A stretch of 18,284 nucleotides of DNA from CAZIIK01 sp964539235. GTDB lineage: Bacteria; Pseudomonadota; Gammaproteobacteria; Francisellales; CACEW01. Every line of letters begins with the position of its first letter. Positions within the stretch are counted from its first letter, which is position 1. The stretch is from positions 1 through 18,284 of the forward strand of contig CAZIIK010000053.1 in the NCBI GenBank assembly GCA_964539235.1. Reading direction: 5' to 3'. Made by a program: the position numbers and the translations under genes. Shown here piece by piece: positions 14,778-18,284 of this stretch. The notes under the pieces were generated by a model. That model saw nothing but the letters and a program-made list of their open reading frames with translations. It did not search any database and had not been told where the DNA came from.

Positions 14778-15427
14778 GCTGTTAGCAGGATCTGGTTTGC
14801 CATTGCCTGCCACTCGGGCAAAATTGCCTGCCACTCGGGCAAAAGTGGTGCCGTTGAGCGCCATGGTAGTCGGTAACATGGGCGTGCTGGCAAAATTAAT
14901 GTTGTAGATATGGAAACTTTGTGGTGCATAGAGTTGGTTAATATGAGTCAATTCTTGTTTGGCTTTTTTATATAACACGTTTCTTAAATCCGCCCGTGCT
15001 GCTTGGATTTGCTTAAAGCTGGGGTGAAATTAATACTGATGATTTTATAACGGGTGCCTTGTCCACTCATCTGCTGGGTTTGGCTGACAATTTGTTGTAG
15101 CGCTTTCGCATTAACGCGGGTTTGCGCGATAGCACTGACATCTTGTAGGCCTGATGCGCTGGTGGTTTGGTTGAATTGTAAAATCTGCCAGTGACTGCCG
15201 TTATGAATATGCTTTAAGGTGCTTTGAAGGTTTTGTTGGAAGTGGGTCAGTTGTGTTTCTGTCAAAGCAGCATTAATGGCGATGCTGACTTTTGCTGTAT
15301 TAGCCGTTACCCATTTTTGCGCTGACAGTGTCATGGCAATACGGTTTAGCGGCAGGCTGTCAGCGTGTGCTGCCATGGATAAGCTCAGGAAAGTGCTGCA
15401 TGCGAGTAAAGTGGTTGCGAGTTTCAT
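14712..15427 (-). pseudogene. Secreted SIMPL-like (DUF541-like) protein gene, broken by a one-base deletion
   Basis: The 5' part (15427-14984) encodes a signal peptide (MKLATTLLACSTFLSLSMAA, likely cut after AHA) and about 120 further residues. It then stops shortly after SINFTPALSK. The adjacent frame, without a start of its own, continues as IQAARADLRNVLYKKAKQEL to a stop at 14712. Adding one A in the AAA run (plus-strand TTT at 15008-15010) joins them into one 238-residue protein, and 716+1 bases is divisible by three. The beta-rich N-half and the ARADLRN..KKAKQEL helix resemble SIMPL-domain proteins of the envelope. The C-terminus has a duplicated FARVAGN heptad. The disruption could be a real mutation or an assembly error. 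Confidence 0.72.
14803..14844. repeat. Two perfect 21-bp tandem copies
   Basis: 14803-14823 and 14824-14844 are identical 21-base units, each starting TTGCCTGCCACTCGG. They lie inside the SIMPL-like pseudogene and encode FARVAGN twice in its frame, so the duplication does not itself shift the frame. It looks like a recent slippage event. Confidence 0.9.
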
Positions 15428-15438
15428 GGTGAAGCCTG

Positions 15439-15468
15439 TTGATTGAGGGTGATTGGCGCTAGTATAGC
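15439..15468 (+). promoter_or_regulatory. Possible rdgB promoter
   Basis: TTGATT (15439-15444) and TATAGC (15463-15468) are separated by 18 bases, with matches of four of six in each box. Transcription would begin near 15475, which favours the rdgB start at 15500 over upstream in-frame codons. It lies in the short region shared with the divergent SIMPL-like pseudogene. Confidence 0.4.
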
Positions 15469-15499
15469 AAGCTCTAAAATGTTATGTGAGCGCAGTATT

Positions 15500-16087
15500 A
15501 TGCCGTTAGATTCTTGTGTTTTTGCTTCGAGGAATGCCGGTAAATTAAAAGAAGTTGCTGCATTTTTGCAACCAATTGGCATGACGGTACACGCACAACC
15601 TCAAGACATTAAATCTGCAGAAGAAACCGGCTTAACCTTTGTCGAAAATGCCTTGATTAAGGCACGGCATGTTGCACAGCACGTTGGATCGCCAGTGCTA
15701 GCAGATGATTCGGGTTTAGTCGTGCCTGCTTTAGGTGGTCAGCCAGGCATTTATTCTGCACGCTATGCAGGTCAACAGGCCTCAAGTGAAGCCAATATGC
15801 ACCAACTGTTGCGTGCGATGGAATCATTGGCGGGTACAGAGAGCCAAGCCTATTTTTATTGTACTTTGGTCTTGCTGCGTACAGTTGATGATCCTACGCC
15901 TATCATTGCTTCTGCACAGTGGTCTGGTGAAATATTAAGGCATCAATCAGGGGTGGATGGGTTTGGCTATGACCCAGTTTTTCAACCAGCAGGGTATGAG
16001 GTTTCAGCTGCATGTTTGGGTCTGAAACTTAAAAACCAAATCAGTCATCGTGCCTTAGCATTGCAGCAGTTAGTTGCAGTGTTGTAG
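15500..16087 (+). CDS. rdgB: dITP/XTP pyrophosphatase (RdgB/HAM1 family)
   Basis: Hydrolyses non-canonical purine nucleoside triphosphates (dITP, XTP) to monophosphates, keeping them out of DNA. The 195-residue protein has the substrate-binding start FASRNAGKLKEV, SAEETGLTFVENALIKARH, the catalytic ADDSGL (68-73), PGIYSARYAG, GFGYDPVF and the C-terminal ISHRALAL. ATG 15500 fits the family length and promoter; the frame is open upstream to 15443, but that N-terminus is atypical. The SD is weak. The segment normally like AELxxEEKNxISHR reads ACLGLKLKNQISHR, an unusual loss of acidic residues just before the conserved SHR. A stress-protein gene follows, 74 bases away. Confidence 0.94.
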   Translation: MPLDSCVFASRNAGKLKEVAAFLQPIGMTVHAQPQDIKSAEETGLTFVENALIKARHVAQHVGSPVLADDSGLVVPALGGQPGIYSARYAGQQASSEANMHQLLRAMESLAGTESQAYFYCTLVLLRTVDDPTPIIASAQWSGEILRHQSGVDGFGYDPVFQPAGYEVSAACLGLKLKNQISHRALALQQLVAVL

Positions 16088-16161
16088 CAGGATTCTATTG
16101 CAGGCTGCGCGCATATTCTTTACTCTACGCCTGTGTAAATTTGATCCTAATGGAGGTGCCC

Positions 16162-16596
16162 GTGTCCACAACTTATAAACACGTGTTGGTTGCAACTGAT
16201 ATGCATCATGATGACCTACCGGTCGTTAAGAAGGGTTTGGGCCTGATGAAACGCAATGGTGCGCATTTAACCGTTGCAACGGTCGTGTCCAATGTGCCCT
16301 ACTATATGGCCTCTGGTTTATCCTCTGTCTCTGATATTGAAGAACAATTAGAAAGTGATTCGCGTGAAAAATTAGAACTGATCCGAGGACAGATCAGTGT
16401 GGAAGCCGATTACCATTTGCTACATGGTTCGCCTAAGTTGGAAATTGTGCGTTTGGCGAAAGAAATTGGTGCGGATGTCATTGTAGTTGGTAGTCACGGG
16501 CAGCAAGGTGTGCAACGTTTATTGGGTTCCACAGCAACCGGAATTTTGCATCGTGCACCTTGTGATGTCATGGTCGTGCGTATTTCTGGGGAATAA
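16162..16596 (+). CDS. Universal stress protein, UspA family
   Basis: A single-domain Usp of 144 residues. The Rossmann-like fold opens with YKHVLVATDMHHDD. It ends with the nucleotide-binding motif GSHGQQGVQRLLGSTA, which fits the G-2x-G-9x-G(S/T) pattern of ATP-binding Usps, then VMVVR. The start is GTG 16162, set by GGAGG five bases upstream (16152-16156); an in-frame TTG at 16141 has no SD. It lies between rdgB and hemW, genes that are directly adjacent in E. coli. A weak promoter-like pair (TTGCAG 16098-16103, TACTCT 16121-16126, spacer 17) precedes it. Its role is probably stress resilience; no specific partner is evident. Confidence 0.93.
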   Translation: MSTTYKHVLVATDMHHDDLPVVKKGLGLMKRNGAHLTVATVVSNVPYYMASGLSSVSDIEEQLESDSREKLELIRGQISVEADYHLLHGSPKLEIVRLAKEIGADVIVVGSHGQQGVQRLLGSTATGILHRAPCDVMVVRISGE

Positions 16597-16606
16597 ATAA
16601 CGCAAC

Positions 16607-17755
16607 GTGGTGACTCAGCCAATTAATCTGGGGTTGGGGCTTTATGTTCATCTGCCTTGGTGCGTGCGTAAATGCCCGTATTGTGACTTCAATTCGCATC
16701 AAAAACCCGCGGTATTACCTGAAGCGGCTTATGTGCAAGCATTGTGCCGTGATTTGCGACAAGAAGCGCAGCGCTATATAGGTGCTGCGCCGATTACGTC
16801 GGTCTTTTTTGGCGGTGGAACCCCCAGTTTGTTTTCTGCTGCAGCTTTGGCGGAAATATTACACGTTGCGCGTGAGTGTTTCGCCTTTGCAGTTGATGTT
16901 GAAGTTACCCTGGAAGCGAACCCAGGTGCTGTCGAACATGATGAGTTTTCAGCTTATCGAGAGGCTGGCATTAACCGTATTTCACTTGGGGTACAAAGTT
17001 TAGATGATAGTCGCTTGCATAAACTGGGGCGTGTGCACAGCTCTGCAGATGTTTATCAGGCAGTTGATGCCATGCGTGCATCAGGCTTTGACAATTATAA
17101 TATTGACATTATGCATGGCTTGCCGGACCAGTCTTTGCAGGGTGCGTTGGCAGATTTACAGCAGGCATGTGACTTATCGCCCACGCATTTGTCCTGGTAT
17201 CAGTTAACCATTGAGCCCAATACGCAATTTGCACTGAAACCACCTATATTACCTCAGGAAGAGACGCTGGTTGATATTGAGTCTCAGGGCAAACGTCTGC
17301 TGAAACAGGCAAACTATCAGCAATACGAAGTCTCCGCATACAGCCTGAATCATGCCTATCCCTGCCGGCATAATCTGCAGTATTGGCAATTTGGTGATTA
17401 CATTGGCGTTGGCGCAGGCGCCCATGGGAAATGTACCCAACCTGAAACAGGGCAGATTGTGCGGTATTGGAAACAACGTCATCCCAAGACTTATCTTGCC
17501 GCAACTTCGGTGTTAGGCGGAGAACGTGAACTATCTGCAGAGGAATTGCCGTTAGAATTTATGCTCAACGCCTGCCGCTTAACTCAAGGCTTTCCCCTGG
17601 CTTTATTCGAAATGACAACCCATTTAGATCGCTCAGTTGTGACGCCTGCGCTGGCAAAAGCACAGCAGCAAAATTTGGTGGTATTAGATAATGGTCATGT
17701 GCATCTCACAGCAAAGGGACAGAAATTTTTGAATACGCTGTTGTTATTGTTCTAG
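16607..17755 (+). CDS. hemW: Radical SAM heme chaperone HemW
   Basis: A 382-residue radical SAM protein related to coproporphyrinogen dehydrogenase HemN but acting as a heme-binding chaperone. The [4Fe-4S] motif CVRKCPYC has Cys19, Cys23 and Cys26, after the YVHLPWC lead-in. SAM-binding FFGGGTPS, the EANPG strand, RISLGVQS and NIDIMHGLP follow. The HNLQYW segment is the HNxxYW motif that marks HemW. The short N-terminus, without HemN's extra region, agrees. The start is GTG 16607 or the adjacent GTG 16610; no good SD is visible (GGGGA is about 15 bases upstream). It begins 10 bases after the stress-protein gene. Confidence 0.95.
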   Translation: MVTQPINLGLGLYVHLPWCVRKCPYCDFNSHQKPAVLPEAAYVQALCRDLRQEAQRYIGAAPITSVFFGGGTPSLFSAAALAEILHVARECFAFAVDVEVTLEANPGAVEHDEFSAYREAGINRISLGVQSLDDSRLHKLGRVHSSADVYQAVDAMRASGFDNYNIDIMHGLPDQSLQGALADLQQACDLSPTHLSWYQLTIEPNTQFALKPPILPQEETLVDIESQGKRLLKQANYQQYEVSAYSLNHAYPCRHNLQYWQFGDYIGVGAGAHGKCTQPETGQIVRYWKQRHPKTYLAATSVLGGERELSAEELPLEFMLNACRLTQGFPLALFEMTTHLDRSVVTPALAKAQQQNLVVLDNGHVHLTAKGQKFLNTLLLLF

Positions 17756-17761
17756 GGCCAT

Positions 17762-17786
17762 TTCATCGCAAGATTTTAACGATGAA
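17762..17786. repeat. Inverted repeat just after hemW
   Basis: TTCATCG (17762-17768) and CGATGAA (17780-17786) form a 7-bp stem with an 11-base AT-rich loop, starting seven bases after the hemW stop. Only three T residues follow (GTTTG), so it is at best a weak terminator or an mRNA-end structure. Confidence 0.35.
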
Positions 17787-17922
17787 GTTTGCTGCCGATA
17801 ATGAAGATTGTTGCATAACCTCAAAATTCAAGTTTAGTGGGTCGCGTATTTCTACCTATAGCCAGCCAAAGCTTTTTATTTACCATTCTGTATTGAGTTT
17901 TCAGCGGTACAGGGAGTCAGTC

Positions 17923-18207
17923 ATGAAAGCCTTTTTAATGTTTGTTTTATTATCTATTAGTGCAGTTAGCTTTGCCGAAACCCATACGTATTATTGTGGT
18001 TCGCGCTTGAGTTCGACGGGTTGGGGGGCATAAGCCCTGGAGTTTGATCTCTATCGTGATAATGGTGTTTTGGTTCATAGTCAGGTGGTGACCAGTTCAT
18101 TGTCTTTGGATAATCAAATTTTATACACCATGGCAACACCTTCAGAGTTAATGTCAAATCTGGTGTATGGGATGGTTAAGCGGCCTTCCTGTTTATCTGT
18201 TCACTAA
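17923..18207 (+). pseudogene. Small secreted-protein gene interrupted by an in-frame TAA
   Basis: ATG 17923 has GGGAG seven bases upstream and encodes a clear signal peptide (MKAFLMFVLLSISAVSFA, likely cut there), then ETHTYYCGSRLSSTGWGA and a TAA at 18031-18033. The same frame continues without a gap as ALEFDLYRDNGVLVHSQVV for another 57 codons to a TAA at 18205. That gives 94 codons with one internal stop. The continuation looks like real protein, so a nonsense mutation (for example AAA, CAA or GAA to TAA) is the simplest reading. Other frames are open from about 18182 to the window end, so the original protein may have been longer and also frameshifted. I do not recognise the family. Confidence 0.6.
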
Positions 18208-18284
18208 CCAATTCTCCATCTTTGAATTCTACATTGTCGGCGACCAATGTTAAAAACTTAAATCCCCTGATTTTTCTCCAGCGT

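Noticed and set aside
14712..14978. Treating the 3' part of the SIMPL-like locus as an independent gene
   Set aside because: Its first GTG has no SD, and the frame continues upstream into protein-like sequence that joins the signal-peptide ORF after one base is restored.
1..18284. CRISPR array, insertion sequence ends, or toxin-antitoxin module
   Set aside because: No regularly spaced repeats, transposase, or paired small toxin/antitoxin genes were seen on either strand.

Overview
This window is a chromosomal segment from a gammaproteobacterium. The gene order fits that class: yggS-proC-yggT, aspS-yebC-ruvC-ruvA, an M16 protease pair followed by rsmD, and rdgB near hemW. Base composition looks moderate, with many TTA/TTG codons, and the AspRS is of the Pseudomonas-like non-discriminating type. 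I cannot name the genus; a Legionellales-like lineage would fit but is a guess. Most of the window is housekeeping DNA. No complete IS element, CRISPR array, prophage module or toxin-antitoxin pair is visible.

Layout. (1) 1-575: the left edge holds the start of an unrecognised minus-strand ORF with a good ribosome-binding site, then a gene-poor stretch with one strong inverted repeat. (2) 576-3306, minus strand: a probable operon of a GNAT acetyltransferase, yggS, proC and yggT, read from a recognisable sigma70-type promoter at 3388-3359. (3) 3307-4325: an AT-rich divergent intergenic region with a long-spaced inverted repeat, a DNA-invertase-like protein that has lost most serine-recombinase catalytic residues, and a tRNA-Ser(CGA) whose promoter overlaps the end of that gene. 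(4) 4479-8191: aspS-yebC-ruvC-ruvA, tightly packed, with ruvB absent from the end. (5) 8211-9811, minus strand: a small unknown gene and a short-form malic enzyme, divergent from nadA (9878-10900). (6) 11000-14777: an active/inactive M16 zinc-protease-like pair translationally coupled to rsmD, then a small ORF with weak resemblance to ABM-type monooxygenases. (7) 14712-15427, minus strand: a secreted SIMPL-like gene broken by one missing base. (8) 15500-17755: rdgB, a universal stress protein and hemW. (9) 17923-18207: a small secreted-protein gene interrupted by an in-frame TAA.

How the genes relate: yggS (PLP homeostasis) and proC (proline synthesis) sit together as in many gammaproteobacteria. 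RuvC and RuvA belong to the Holliday-junction machinery and need a RuvB from elsewhere. The AspRS signature implies that Asn-tRNA(Asn) is made by the transamidation route. The two M16 proteins probably form one heterodimeric periplasmic protease.

The most unusual items are the catalytically degenerate invertase-like protein with its possible operator, the two broken secreted-protein genes (14712-15427 and 17923-18207), and the unannotated ORF at the left edge. I see no clear evidence of a larger undescribed system.
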